Part shown: positions 50,538 through 62,733 of the stretch, one piece after another
How the letters are laid out: each line of letters begins with the position of its first letter
How positions within the stretch are numbered: the stretch's first letter is position 1
DNA from: Prinia subflava
Lineage: Eukaryota > Chordata > Aves > Passeriformes > Cisticolidae
DNA length: 64,000 bases
NCBI RefSeq assembly: GCF_021018805.1
Contig: NC_086247.1
Coordinates: 96,923,338 to 96,987,337 of the forward strand
Direction: 5' to 3'
Notes under the pieces: generated by a model
Database searches by the model: none
The model's input: only the letters and a program-made list of their open reading frames with translations
What the model was told of the DNA's origin: nothing
Position numbers and translations under genes: made by a program

Positions 50538-53353
50538 TAGTACATCATTCACTTCATACAGAGGTATGCACCTCCACTCTAATATGCTTTTCTGGGAGGA
50601 GGTAAAGAAGGTAGCCGTATGAATGTCTTATTTTTCACATGTAAGATTAAATATTCTTTATCCTTTTTTCAGGCAGCTATTTAGAAGACTGGAACAGATG
50701 CTTTCTGATACTTGTGAGGGGTTTTTTTTTTTTTTTGCTGTTAGTTTTTCAACAGATAAGGAATGGAAAAATCATGTATTTTACTAATTACATGCCTGCC
50801 TACTTCAGACTGTCTTTTCTGAAGAATAATGCTCTGATACTTCTAGGTATTTGCAGGGAGAAAAAGAAAGCATTGCAAGAGGAAAAGTAAAAGTGCAGCT
50901 CATTTTCTATTTTCATTGTGTAGCTCTGGAGTTAACAAAACCTGGAATACAGAATTATAGAGGAGCTTTCTGTTGGTTTAATAGCAGCCTTTTTCAGAAC
51001 CCTTGATGTGAAGAGGACAATTCACAAGAGTATAGGAATGATCTCTCAGGTTTACCTGTTATAGCACTGGACTGCCACTACCCAGAAGAAAAAAAAAGCT
51101 GTTTTCATCTCCTTAAGGAAGTAAAGTAAACACTTCTAATTGGCACTGACCACTAGCAGCCTTGCCAAAGGGATGCTGTAGTGTTGTTCTTCACATTGGT
51201 GTCAGGGTGGCATCTGCTGGGAGTTCCCCTTTGTCCTTCAGATCTATACTGTCACAAAACTTGCGGGGTGAAACTCTGGCCTATTGGGACAGGCTAGCCA
51301 CATATTGCTGAGTATTTACTGGACACTATTTCCCCTATTTTTTTTTAATCATTATTATAATTATAGATTAGTTGCATTACTGAAATAAAAGACAATACAG
51401 TTTCTTATAAGTACAGATGGTGAAGGGAGGTCTGCTACTTTCATTTTTCTTCACTGATGATCTTAGTTGTAACATTAAAATGACCCAATCTTACTTGGGC
51501 TTCTATTTGCTCCAGAAGTACCTTCTTAATATCGGAGAATGAATTTGCCTCTCCAGACAGGGAGTTAGGATTCAAAAACTTTTATGAACTCCACATGGAA
51601 ACAGTGAATAAGCCACAGAAATTTTAGTAGTTATGTAAAAAACATGTCATGTAGAAAAAAAGACTAGTCCTGAGGTTACATTTCAAAAAGATCTTAGCAA
51701 CAGAGAGGACTCAGAAGCACTATAATCAATTGCAAAGCTGTCTGAGATAACTATACACAGTGTAATGAATGCAGAGCCTTGTGACACATATAAGATATAA
51801 ATATACTAATCATGATATAATTATCAGTTTTACCTTGACCCTGAATATAACAGCAACAAACAGTAGTATACATGTGTTTCATAGCATTGTGATGACATAA
51901 TTTTAGACACAATTTTTATAAATATATTAAAGAATGTGATCACCAAAGGATTAAAGTAGAAGACACCCAAATACCAAAACCTGGCATACCTGAGACTTGA
52001 TTAGCAAAACTGACTGGAAATAGACAGACAGGTTATCAGTCAAAGATGGCAAGAAAAAGAAAAAAGTGCAAATGTTGTTCATGAGGAGTGCAACAGAATA
52101 AAACTGTGATATAAACAAGGAAAACTGAAGGAGTAAGACAGCTCACTTAGATTTTGAATGTGTCCTTCAGGAGCTCTCAAGTCAGACTCTCACAATTGAA
52201 AACCATCAGATACTGTAAACAACATCGTCATTTTCAGCATGAGCTTTGGGGTAATGTGCACTTAGAACCAACTTTAAACTGATTGTTGAAGACTATGTTT
52301 TGTATGGAAACTGATGACGTTGATATTATGCAAGATTTAACCATTAACATGAAGTAAACTACTAATTTTTGATTCAATAATATTAAATTTTACAGTGTAA
52401 AACTGACCTAATTTGGCAGTCTTCTGACCACTCCCATCACAGACATCTCTGGTTCCCCTAGTGACAGAAATGCTTTTAGTTGCAACAACTTAGTCACTAG
52501 GAAGTGGTCCTTGCATATGTTAAAGACCGCTCAATGGGAGATAGACTAAGTCCTGGGAGAAGAAACTTAGCAGTGGATGAGGGAAAGGAGAATTTTTCTC
52601 CTTTGCTACGTAAGTACACCATACAAATTAAGGCAGTTCTGTGGCATCACTTACTAACACTGCACCTTGTTTAGTAAAAGGATGACACCAACTGAACTTC
52701 TTTGATGCTGTTTTTGATGTGGAAGCAAGGCACTTGGCAGTAGTGTGATAAAACACAGACAAGGTCTTTAAGGAATTTGTTCTGGAGGCAAAGAAGAATA
52801 ACAAATGAGAATGCACTTTTAAAAAACCAATATAAATGATGGCACTTGCACACAGTCAACTACTGAACAAGAGTAAGAAGTAGAACTTAGTCAATTTCTG
52901 GGGTGGAGGGTAACACTCATGATGTGGAGAAATACACATTACCTTAAGTTTACATTACATTTTCTTTCTGTGTTCCCATACTATTACCCAGGAAAATCTA
53001 TTAATTTAGAAGTAATTCATCTTACGATCAGAAAATATAACTGTGTAAAAACTACCATGCAGAATAAATATTCCTGTTCACTCAAAATATAATACAGTAC
53101 AAAACCAATGACTAGTTATTTGGAAAAAGTTGTCAGTCTCCCAGCACTACTAATTCTAAGACATTTATTGATTCAGACTTATCTCCTGAGAAGATTATTA
53201 AATCTTCCAAGTGCACCCATTCTTCTACACTGTATAAATGATAAATCTTCACTATATTGCTTGCTTTTTTTCTCTGAAACCCAACTGTAATTATACATCA
53301 CTATCCTTGTACTAAATATTCTTAGTTCATTTAGTGGGCTACATCAATCCTAC

Positions 53354-53472
53354 CTAACATTGTCATGCCTTTGAATGTAAATCTTGTGGAAAATCCTTTC
53401 AGGAGGCTTCAGGAAGTCTTCCTTCATTTCCATTGCAACATTCCTGGGCAAAAGGCTCATCAACAGACGTTC
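53354..53472 (-). CDS. ADCY1: ADCY1 exon, probably exon 3: entry into the C1a domain
   Basis: This exon encodes 39 whole codons (from [11 protein letters not shown] to IYIQRHDNV) plus two bases of a Ser codon finished by the next exon. It corresponds to about human residues 266-304, the helical linker after the first six transmembrane segments and the first strand of C1a. The [14 protein letters not shown] motif directly before the catalytic FADIVGF strand is typical of membrane cyclases. The acceptor reads CTTTTAG and starts the exon at a Glu codon in phase 0. The donor reads GTTAG|GTAGGA. Residues look fully conserved with mammalian ADCY1 as I recall it. The upstream exon that should end in ...DENEKQ was not found up to position 64000. 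Confidence 0.95.
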
Positions 53473-53983
53473 CTAAAAGAAAACATAACATCAGTTTTGT
53501 GGTATAGTGTGTGACAATTTTTCAAAAGTTTTAAACTAGAAAACTGGACAATCTTTTCTTAATCTAATTCCTTAAAATGTCTGCTGCATAATTATTATAA
53601 ACCATTTATCTCAAACTCCTGGCAAACTGTGTAGGTGTCTTTTTTTAAGTGTTCTGCACTAAAAAGAAACACCCCCAAAAATAAAAATAAACCAGAAAAA
53701 ACAAACCTACACAGAAAAAGCCAGCTTCAAGAGCATATATTGTCCACATCTTTCATTAACATCACCGTTCTAATAATAATAATTTATTTTATTCTTAGCA
53801 GCATTTATCTGTCTGGGAAAGACTTCTCAGAATCATTTGCTATCCTTTTGTGTCTTATTTCTTCCTGGATATAATTGGATATAATTCCTGGAAGTGTTAC
53901 ATTGCAAGGACTATGGCAGCTGATTATTAAGCAGTGAGGGTGTATGATGGGTTTATCCACTGTCAAGTTTGGTGGAACTGTAT

Positions 53984-54780
53984 TGTTGGGGGTTAGATTT
54001 GAGGTTTTTTTTCTTTTTTTTTCCTCTCACAGAATTTTTTCCCATAAGTTTCCAAGAAGCCTTGATGACTCCTTAGTCAGAACAAAAAGAGTACTTGAGA
54101 GATATAGCAGCACGAGGCTACACCTATTGTTTTTGAGTCCTTGGGAGTGTCCTTCAGAGGGGAGAGATAATGAGCTTTAAGAAAAGCAAAAAGACAGATC
54201 TGGGGGAGGGGGAGGCACTCTTGCTCTAAGCTCCGAGGGGGATGGTCAGGCTGCCCTCTGCCTCTGCCTCGTCCTGGGAAATCTATCGTCATCTGCTGTG
54301 TACCTGGGAATCCTGAGCTTGCTTTCTCCAGCCTCCCCCCACCGCCGCTGCTTCTTCGGAGCTTTGAGGTTCCCCTGCTACTCTGTAGCCCTGCACTGCC
54401 CAGCCCTGCCGGGACACCCCTGCTGCTCCAGCTGCCAGCGCAGAGCTCCTCATCTCTTCCACCGGTCTGGGACTTTCCTTCCTTCCAGTTCGGCCTCTCG
54501 GAGCCCTGCAGGGGCGCCGAGATCAAACTGCTCTGGGCTTTTGTAAAAGAAAGCCCTCAAAGTTCTTAGTTCTGTTTATTATTAATGCTGTAGTTGTTGT
54601 TTGTTTGTCGTTTTGTCATATATACTAGTAAAGAACTGTTATTCCTACCCCCATACCGCTGTCTGAAAGCTCCTTTAATTTTTTTTAATTGAAATAATTT
54701 GGAGAAAAGAGATTTGAATTCTCCATCTCTAAAGAAGTCCTGCCCATTCCTAGCAGATATCTGTCTTTCAAACCAAGACA
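53984..54780 (+). mobile_element. Solo LTR, 5-bp-TSD family, copy C (uninterrupted)
   Basis: It begins TGTTGGGGGTTAGATTTGAG and ends CTTTCAAACCAAGACA. The flanks TGTAT (53979-53983) and AGTAT (54781-54785) are a 5-bp duplication with one mismatch. At 797 bp it shows the intact layout of the family, including the two sites where copies A and B were hit. The 149-codon minus-strand frame over it is a chance frame. Confidence 0.9.
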
Positions 54781-55224
54781 AGTATGCACAGTTTTAATGG
54801 CATCTTAGCCAGTGTGACAATATCTTTAATGAACTGCATCAGTACAAAACCCTGGCTAAACACATCTTCTTGCTATACTCACATAGAAATTTTTGGCATG
54901 GGTCACTGATCTGCATAAAAGGGGTCTCTAGTATTATGGATCTTGTCATGGATTGACTATAAAGGCCCATGTAGTTTTGCCACATATTCTGGCCCATTCA
55001 CAGGTGCCATCTGGAAAATCTGCACCTGCTGTGCTTAAGTGTTGTAAGGTGTCCTTAGATACCTACTGAAGTTGTGTTTTTCACCCAGAAAATGCTTGCC
55101 ATTTAAAATGCATTTCCAAGTTTATCCATCAGACCTGCTAGTTTCAGCTATGGCAACAGTCTGAATGAATTCACATAACCACATCTGGTCTGATTCAAGA
55201 ATCTCAGGCTCCAGACAACAAAGG

Positions 55225-55610
55225 ATGAGGCTAGAGCAAGGAAGGTGTACTCTTGGTGGAAGAGGATTAGGTCATTGAATAATTAAGCAAACTGGATAGA
55301 TGTAAGTCCATGTTCCCTGACAGGACGAATCACAAGCTCACTAAGTGAGCTGTCAGATATTACTGTAAGGCCACTCCTGACAGTCAAACATGGTGATTGG
55401 GTGAAGTGATGCGAGACTGTAGAAAGAAAATGTCACTTTTCTAGCCAAGAAGGCCGAGAAGGAAGACCCAGGGAACTTCAGGCCAGTCAGTTTCACCTTG
55501 AGTCCTGAAAGTGATGAAGCATCTCATCCTGAAACCAAGGTCGTTAGACCAGATAACTTCCAGAGTGCCCTTCCTGCCTCAGCTATTCTGTGATTATGTT
55601 ATCAGACAAT
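55225..55610 (+). mobile_element. CR1 LINE piece with an internal deletion
   Basis: Plus-strand reverse-transcriptase region: AAGCAAACTGGATAGATGTA, CTGTCAGATATTACTGTAAG and AAGAAGGAAGACCCAGGGAA, then the PGNFRPVSFTL coding stretch. Near 55530 it jumps directly to a CR1 3' terminus (GTTAGACCAGATAACTTCCA and TCAGCTATTCTGTGATTATG). Confidence 0.8.
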
Positions 55611-57073
55611 CGAGAACCACTGTAATGGCAGCTGCAAGATGTGGCAGAAGTGCATATTTTGCCCCAATAGCATCCTCCTTTTCTTTAATTGAATGAAATA
55701 AATAAGGAGCAAAAATTAACACTGAGAAAAGGAAATCTGCTAGTGCTTTTGTGTTGCTAACATGCACACATTCACCAGATAAAGCCATCAAATAATACTC
55801 AAAGTTTATCCATAGAGTTTTCTATTTAACAGTTTCTTCTGGAACCCACATTGAAAGAAGGAATAAGTTAAACTTTGCAGAACTGCCCTGATGAACTTTA
55901 GACTAAAGTTCTGTCATGTTTGTAGTGGTCACATTGTCTTGAGGCTAAGGATTATTAGCTAACTCTATTTCCTACTCTTCTGTGGTTACTTTCCACAGTG
56001 GATCTTACGAAGCTTCATTGATAGCTACTTGTGTCTTAAAGTTGATTTACATTTACTGTGTTAAGAGAAATAAACTGGGGTTATAAAATGAGCTGTCTGC
56101 CTCTCAGACAATAGGGAACCCATACAAGAGAGGAATTTGGACTGATGGTTAAATTCTCTGATACTTAAGATGGCAGAGGTAATGCTGGAATTTCATAAGT
56201 ATTGCTCTGGATGAGAAATTTACAATGTCTAATAAGGACTAAATGTTCTCTGTAGCTTCTCTTTCAGTGAACACATTAAACAAAATCTCCACCATTTTGC
56301 TGAAATGGATTAGTAAATTTCAAAACTGGTATGGAGAGGGTGGGTTTTACACTTCTGTTTCCTAGAAAGTCAGACTTAACCAGACAAACAAGCAAACAAA
56401 AATTATACTGACAGACTATTCTAGAGAGCAGTACTAACTGAACAGTTCTCCTATGGTCTGCAAACACAATTACAATATGTGAAGAAAAAGCTCACAGATA
56501 ATGTCTGCAGTGCATGGCAAATAACATGGAATCTAGGAAAGTAATAAGAATCATTACTGTAAAGGCAGCATTGGAGAGCTGTAGGATGCAGCACCTGACA
56601 GCATTGAAATGTGCAGAGGTTGGATGTATTAAGGGAAGCTACAAAACAATGATTCCTATACATATTAGCTTGACTATAACAAAACCTGAAGGGAACATAA
56701 GAAAATCCTCTATCAAATTGTGATAGTTTGCTTTTTTCATTAGGAATGAAAAAAAAAAAAATATTACTGATGAAGAATTGTAGAGTCTATACAAAGAGGG
56801 CTGGCAGACTCAGACTCACCAAGTGAGGAAAGACTCAGTTATGGTTTTCTCAAAGGGGAGCCACTGCTGACCTATCAGACCAAGAAGGGAAGCAGCAGCA
56901 TGACTGTAAGGATTTGTCCCTGAAGAGGAGACTGGAAAATGTAAGAAAGAGCCTTGCAGTGCAAATTATCAAAACACTGAACGTAAATGAAAGACACCAT
57001 GAAGCTCTCTAGAAAGAATATAAGAAAAGTCTCTTCTATTTACACCAAAATCCCATTTGTCAAGCAAAGCAGT

Positions 57074-58455
57074 TGTCGTGGTTGAGGGGGAAGTAACTAT
57101 TCCAGGAAGTTGTGGGCAAACCAATCAGTGATCAGGTTTTGTGCTGGCACCTGGACTGGCCACTGTGGGGTTGGACACACCTCTGAGAACACAAGGAGTT
57201 AAAAGCAAGGACTTCAGAGGGAGTAGCCGTCTTTTTGTTTCTGGTGGCGAGGTGAGCACACATCTCTCCCCTTCCCCCCAGGTTGCAGGGCTGGGTGGGG
57301 GAGGGGAAAAGCCATGCGGGGCCTCTTCAAGATAGAAGGGTGGAGGACTGTGGAGGTGCACTCCGTCCCCGTTCCTCCTCCCCAGGAGATAGACTGCTGC
57401 TTCGGAGCTTTGGAATTGATATTGGCGTCAGACAGCAGCGAAGAAAGAGCGGCGGGGGGCGGGGGGGGGGGGGGGGTGGGTGGGTGGGGGAAGAGAAAAG
57501 TTCCCGGCTGTGTAGAGATGTGCTGAGCCCACAACCCTGCCGGGAGCCAGGAACTGTTAACTCTTTCTTGGCAGAAGAAAACTTTTCTAGACATAGATTC
57601 TTGTGGCTGGTGGTTTGTAAGAAGAGAGAGAGAGACAGCCTGGGACTGAGATGACAAATAAGGTGAAAAGAATCTCAGATGGGCAGTGATGAAGAGGAGT
57701 GGCTTTTGGGCTGGACTTTTCTTGCATAATGTTAGCCATAGACTGAACTTGAGTCTCTTTGAACATAAACTGCATTTGGATGGATGCAGCCGACTCGACT
57801 TTGCTGCAGTGACTGGCACTGTGGAGCGAACAGAGAAGAGAGGAAGAGGGTGTGGTGGCACCCTCTGCCCTCAGGGAAGATCTCTGTTCTTGGAAACCCT
57901 CAGCCCCAGGGGAAAGATGGGGAGAGCTCAGCATGCAAGCATCCTTAAAAGAGCCCTATATGCAGCTTTGGCCCATGGACAGTGGTGAGAGCACTGGACA
58001 TGGAAAAGAGAGTGTCACCACGGCAGACTTCTCCGGGTGGTGCCATGGGTGACATGGAAACACATAAGGGGTGGACTTGTGTTTTCTGGGGGGCAGTCTA
58101 TGGTGCAAGAGAGACTCCTCTCTCCCTTGCTGAATTGAAGGTTAGTTTTTTTTGAGTAGTGATTGTTTGATTTAGAACCCAGGGTTTTGGTTTATGGAGG
58201 ATAACGTGTAAGGGGTTGAAACTGGGGGAGGAGAAGAAATGTTCTGGGAGGTTTTCATTTCTGTTTTTTGTGTGTTTAGGTGGTTTTTTGGTTTTTTTTT
58301 TCTATTTCTCTTCTTATGTAGTTTAATGAAGTTTTTTTTCTGTTTTCAAGTTTTAAGCCTGCTCTGCTCTGTTCTTGATCACATCCCACAGTAGTTGTTA
58401 AGAAAAACATGTATTCATGGGTGCATTAGCATCTGGCCAGTGCCAACCCATGACA
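57074..58455 (+). mobile_element. Long solo LTR (1,382 bp), inverted partner of 29054-30527
   Basis: It begins TGTCGTGGTTGAGGGGG and ends GCCAACCCATGACA, with a perfect 5-bp duplication GCAGT (57069-57073 and 58456-58460). The GC-rich first half includes a G-run near 57451-57490. The T-rich second half (58140-58350) precedes TTTTAAGCCTGCTCTGC. Reading frames up to 215 codons here have no recognisable domain and run through low-complexity sequence. No gag/pol/env adjoins. Confidence 0.88.
57451..57490. repeat. G-rich run inside the long LTR
   Basis: A GCGGGGGGCG start, then 16 uninterrupted G bases and TGGG repeats. It produces the poly-Gly/Pro segments of overlapping spurious reading frames. 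Confidence 0.93.
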
Positions 58456-59734
58456 GCAGTATTGCCCTTCAGGTCAGCCTAAGGAATGCTGAAGGACTAT
58501 AGTTTCGGAGCAGCAGGAGTGAATTCATGTACACAAAATATAGGTGCTGGAAGGTTTGGAAAAGGGCACTGCTTGGATCTATTCAGCAAGTCCTACAATT
58601 TTTGTTCAGTTTTTTCATTTGCTCCTGTATGACTGATCTGATTATAAAAATAACCTGGAAACCAGGCTACAAGGAAAGCTAGATGTGTAGGATATTGCAT
58701 TGAATGGAGCAAGTGACAAAGCTAATGGAGGACCACTCACATTTATGGTGACATTCATGCTTGAGTGGTTATTACTTCTAACAGGATGGGTGATGACAGG
58801 AAAAAACTAGAAAGAGTAACACAGGGAGCACTGATCAATTAGTAACAACTTTTAGCAAAATAAAACACTCATGTTGCAAACCTTCTAATTGGTCAGAAAT
58901 TATTTTGTGTTGAGGTAGCCTCAACATGTGACATATTCCTAAACACAAGTTCTACTAGAAACAAAATGTTACATTTTAAGTTTTCTCGGTGTTTCACAAT
59001 GTTTTTTAGGATTATTATAGCTATTTTCTACATAGAACATTAAATTTTGTGCACACAACCAATTTACACTGTTTTAGGAATTTGTACACTCTTCTGCTGT
59101 AAATCTTCACGCAGCATTAAAAGAGTCTAAAGTGAAACCATATGCTGAAAAAAAAATTCTTTTCAGAGATTGTAATTGTCAGTCAATGATTTTGCATTCC
59201 CTGCAGAAATCTCACTAAGAAAAGAAAATGATAGATGAGAACCTAGATCTCCTTCATTCACAACATTTTACATTCCCAGTCGTGTTCTGGGATTTGAAAT
59301 GCCAAACTGGGCTGCCTCTGCCATTTGTATCATCCTGATTATTAATGATTACCACACTAGGAATGAAGACTTAGCTATTTTGAAAAGGACAGTCAATTTA
59401 GAAAAACATTCACATTTCTTTCTCCCACAGTCATTGAGCATCACTAGAAAACAGAGGAGGAACAAACATTCATTTTGACCCCAAGGCAAGTCAAAATGTG
59501 CATAGCAAACCAATTAGGAATTGCTCAGTGTTACCTTGGCCCCTATTCAACAAATGGTACCATTATGCACATGACAAAGAACGAAAATATGCCAAGGCAA
59601 CGAAGTAGATATAAAAAAAGTGTTTCCCATTGTTAATGGACAAAAAGACCCTATATTACTACTTGGAACATTCTCAACCTTATTTACAAGTACATAATCC
59701 TGGACTGCAACTTTCATTCTAGGTTGGACCCAAG

Positions 59735-59870
59735 GAAAAACTTGAAGTTATTCAAGACTTGACTAGACAAAGCCACAGTCAACCAGACCTGGTGTTGCTG
59801 GAGGTCCTCTTTGAGGATATGGTTGAGTTTGATGATGTCCAGAGGTCCACTTCGACCATTGCATATCAAG
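59735..59870 (+). mobile_element. Short CR1 LINE 3' end
   Basis: TTATTCAAGACTTGACTAGA, CAACCAGACCTGGTGTTGCT, GGTCCTCTTTGAGGATATGG and GATGTCCAGAGGTCCACTTC follow the CR1 3' terminal consensus order. Diverged and only about 130 bases long. Confidence 0.65.
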
Positions 59871-61320
59871 GTGTCTCCCTTGGTACACAAGGACCAGGAG
59901 AGGTGGGTGCCTGAAACTTCCTAGGGAGGCCTGAAGCTGTCTCACAACCTCACCACACACAAGTGGGGCTTCTAAAATAGAAGAGAAGCTCAAGGCTCAG
60001 CACCCTCTAGGAATTGTGTGATTTCTCATTTCTGAGAAGGGAGAGGAAAGAATAAACAGACACTATTGAAGAAAAAAACCACCATCATCTGCATGCTCTC
60101 TTCTGCCCCAACACTCTTCAGCTTTCTCCAGTTTGGAGGCTTCTCACCACAACTCCTTTTTCCGTCCCCATCCTTGCCCTGGACAGCCTCCCACCAGCAT
60201 GCCAGCTCTGCTTTTATGGGAGTTCCCAATGCATATTCCTAATATGTTTCTCATGCCTGCCTCCAAATGAAGATGCATGTCCCCTTCCCATTTTGAAAAT
60301 CATACTCTTTTCTCATTTTACTGCTCATTCCAAACACTTACAAGTTACTCAAAGTCCTTTGAAATTTTTAGCTTGATTTAGAATAAGTTCATGCAGTTGT
60401 TCAAACATTATGCAGTTATTCCTATTGTGCAAAATGATTCATTTTGACATCTGTATGGGAAATGACTGTGATACATTTTCAGATTCTTTCAGCAGGCTGT
60501 AAATGAATCCGTATTCCCTTCATCGGAAAAGAAAGCTCAAAAGCACATTAATATCTTAAGTGTTTCTAGCCAGCATCATGTTCTTTCTTTCCAGTTGCCC
60601 AGTGTGCCGTTGAAAGACTCCTTACAAATTTCTATGCAAAAACTGGGTACATTTATTGTGCTTCCCCATGCTAAGTTGTGTTCCTGTAGTTTATCATGTG
60701 ATATATAAAGAAAACAAAATGGAAATATTAATTTTAGTCAGAGCAGACACCTTTATCAAAGGAAACTGTTGTCACTTTTTTCTAAGATAAGCAAACAAGG
60801 GAAAGGTAACGTTGCCTCAGTGCTGCAGGCTCTTGTGTCTCTCTGGCTTCTTGAATGTCATTGTTCATTGACCTCTCATCCTACTGTGCATGCATCTTTT
60901 GAAATACATTTTGAGAATGAAGTTACAGTCTGGAAGGGCCGTATAGAAAACTGTACTGCTTTGCATGTTTTTCAATCCTGTGAGAGCTGTAATAGATACA
61001 GCTCCATCTCTTTCAGCCAGCTTCATTAAATTCCCTCTCAACTGCTCCTTCCAGCCAGCATGCTGGCACTACCTTCACCCGTCAGGGAGTCTGGGCCCCA
61101 CACCTGGATGGCAGAGAGCTCTGTCATGTGGAACTTGCTCTAAATGGGACTTGTTGGTTCCAAATCTCATGCTGGGTCAAGCAATAAGTCTGGATGGCAT
61201 TCCAGATCCTGGTCCTTTTTCACCTTCCCTAGCACTGAACCACATTATTAAGGATAGACTTCATGCCCATGTTACCTTGTTTTTTGCATTTTTCATAGTG
61301 ACTTTAGGAAGCAAGAAAGT

Positions 61321-61340
61321 AAAAAAAAAAAAAAAAAAAA
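61321..61340. repeat. Poly(A) tract
   Basis: About twenty A bases after a Lys-rich frame. No AATAAA lies within the preceding 40 bases, so it is treated as simple repeat. Confidence 0.85.
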
Positions 61341-62733
61341 AGCCCAACAAAAAATAACTTGTGACAAACCTAGTCCAGCAATGATGAGAAATAGGAAAAG
61401 GAGCTCACAAAAGAAAGGAGATTTTGATCATTTACCCTACAAAATTATTTCGCTATATGGAACATGAAATCTAACACAACAATTTTTGCAGTCTATCACA
61501 GACCTTCTTTTGTTATGCTATACTTAAGAGGAAAGTGCCACCATATTTTAAAACAGATTTTTTTTTCCCTAGAGAAGACAAGCATCAGATATGCATGTAA
61601 AACATTAATAAGACTGTTTCAGAGTCAACTCATCTATGTAATTTTGAGATTCAATTTCTAGTTAGTCAGCAGGGATGCCAGAGTACATCCTAAATGTTAC
61701 CACCTGCTACCTAATAATACCATGCTCAATTTTGTATAATTTTAAAAACTACGTCTTAGTGGGTTCACAATCACTGTCCCCCTTACATTACACTTCACAG
61801 CCATTTTAATTCCCTTTAAGGAAAAACAAAAAAAGGAGAGTGAAAAGAAGCCTAATGCAATGCATAGAGGAACAGTTTTGTGTAGGACTATTAGGATTCA
61901 TTTATATTTCTTGTAAGCTGGAAAAAAATGCAGCCAATTTAATTGGTGAATTATTGGAAATTCAACTATGCTGTGCACTCTCTTCCAACTAAGTACATGA
62001 AATAACACTGTTAAAGATGGTAATCTTCCAGAATCCACAAGGTAGCAATGTTTCAGAACAGTCCTGAGATTTCTTGGAATATTCTATTTATCAGCAAGTC
62101 ATTAGACAACAGTAATCATAATAGACCATCCCTAAAAGACTGATACCTAATACACAGATTTTGAGTAGTAAGAGAATGGCTAACCACACAGTTATGGTAG
62201 ATGATCAATATACTCTGTATGAACTGCATGGTGCATTCAGTCTGAATACAACTATACCAGACCAATTTGACATATTTCAATTGCTAAGTGATCATTTTTA
62301 TTTAAATAAAGGAAAGGAAGGATGCATCAGCAGAATAGTGTTTAATAAGGCATTGATAGTTTCCACATGGAACATTGCTAGTCACGATGGAGATGGTGAG
62401 GCCATGAGAAACAATTAGGAGAATATGAAGTCTTGGCTAAAACAGAAGGCAATGGGCTGCATGGAGTGCAGAAGCATTGGGATGGAGAGTGAGCATAAAG
62501 AAACCATGAAACTGCTCGCATTTATAAAGTTCATAAGACAGCATTCACGAAGTAGCATGATAAGAATGAGAAAAACTCGGTAGCACATTGTATTTTTAGG
62601 TACCATCCAGAAAAACATGTGAGCTATATAAGTGTCAGAGATTGAAGGAGTTTTACCCATTATAGCAAAAATTGTATAAAGAAGCTAGAACCACAGAAGC
62701 TCACCCCTCCTTGAAGATGTATGATTGGAATTT

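Larger units (their letters stand above)
39579..53353 (-). other. ADCY1: ADCY1 intron 3
   Basis: Intron of 13,775 bases. It holds a T45 tract (43043-43087), a long reverse CR1 ORF2 fragment (43770-45560), a class-II-like LTR (46062-46461), a forward CR1 (47340-48172) and the G/T-rich tract at 50446-50537. Unique AT-rich DNA without recognisable features fills 39579-43040, 46470-47330, 48175-50440 and 50540-53353. Confidence 0.8.
11553..53472 (-). other. ADCY1: Internal part of the adenylyl cyclase type 1 gene (five exons, four complete introns)
   Basis: Five minus-strand exons, read from high to low coordinate, splice into one open frame of 220 codons (119+112+128+159+142 = 660 bases, all junction phases compatible). 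The product is the C1a half of the catalytic core of a membrane adenylyl cyclase, which turns ATP into cyclic AMP at the plasma membrane. By recalled family sequence it matches ADCY1 best: [20 protein letters not shown] and [14 protein letters not shown] are type-1-like, while types 2/7 and 8 differ at these places. ADCY1 is stimulated by Ca2+/calmodulin, but that site lies in C1b, downstream of these exons and outside the window. The complete introns are 13,775, 17,710, 7,924 and 1,851 bases. The transmembrane region, C1b, C2, promoter and 3' UTR are all absent. Exon numbers (probably 3-7) follow the human gene from memory. Confidence 0.95.

Noticed and set aside
50355..50622. Lys/Pro-rich and Phe/Gly-rich frames
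   Set aside because: They are direct translations of the TTTG and G/T simple repeats.
54077..54526. 149-codon minus-strand frame
   Set aside because: It lies within solo LTR copy C; similar frames occur in copy B (34396-34764), and the reading reflects LTR composition.
57214..57861. 215-codon minus-strand frame, the longest in the window
   Set aside because: It lies entirely inside the long LTR, runs through the G-run as poly-Pro and contains no retroviral domain.
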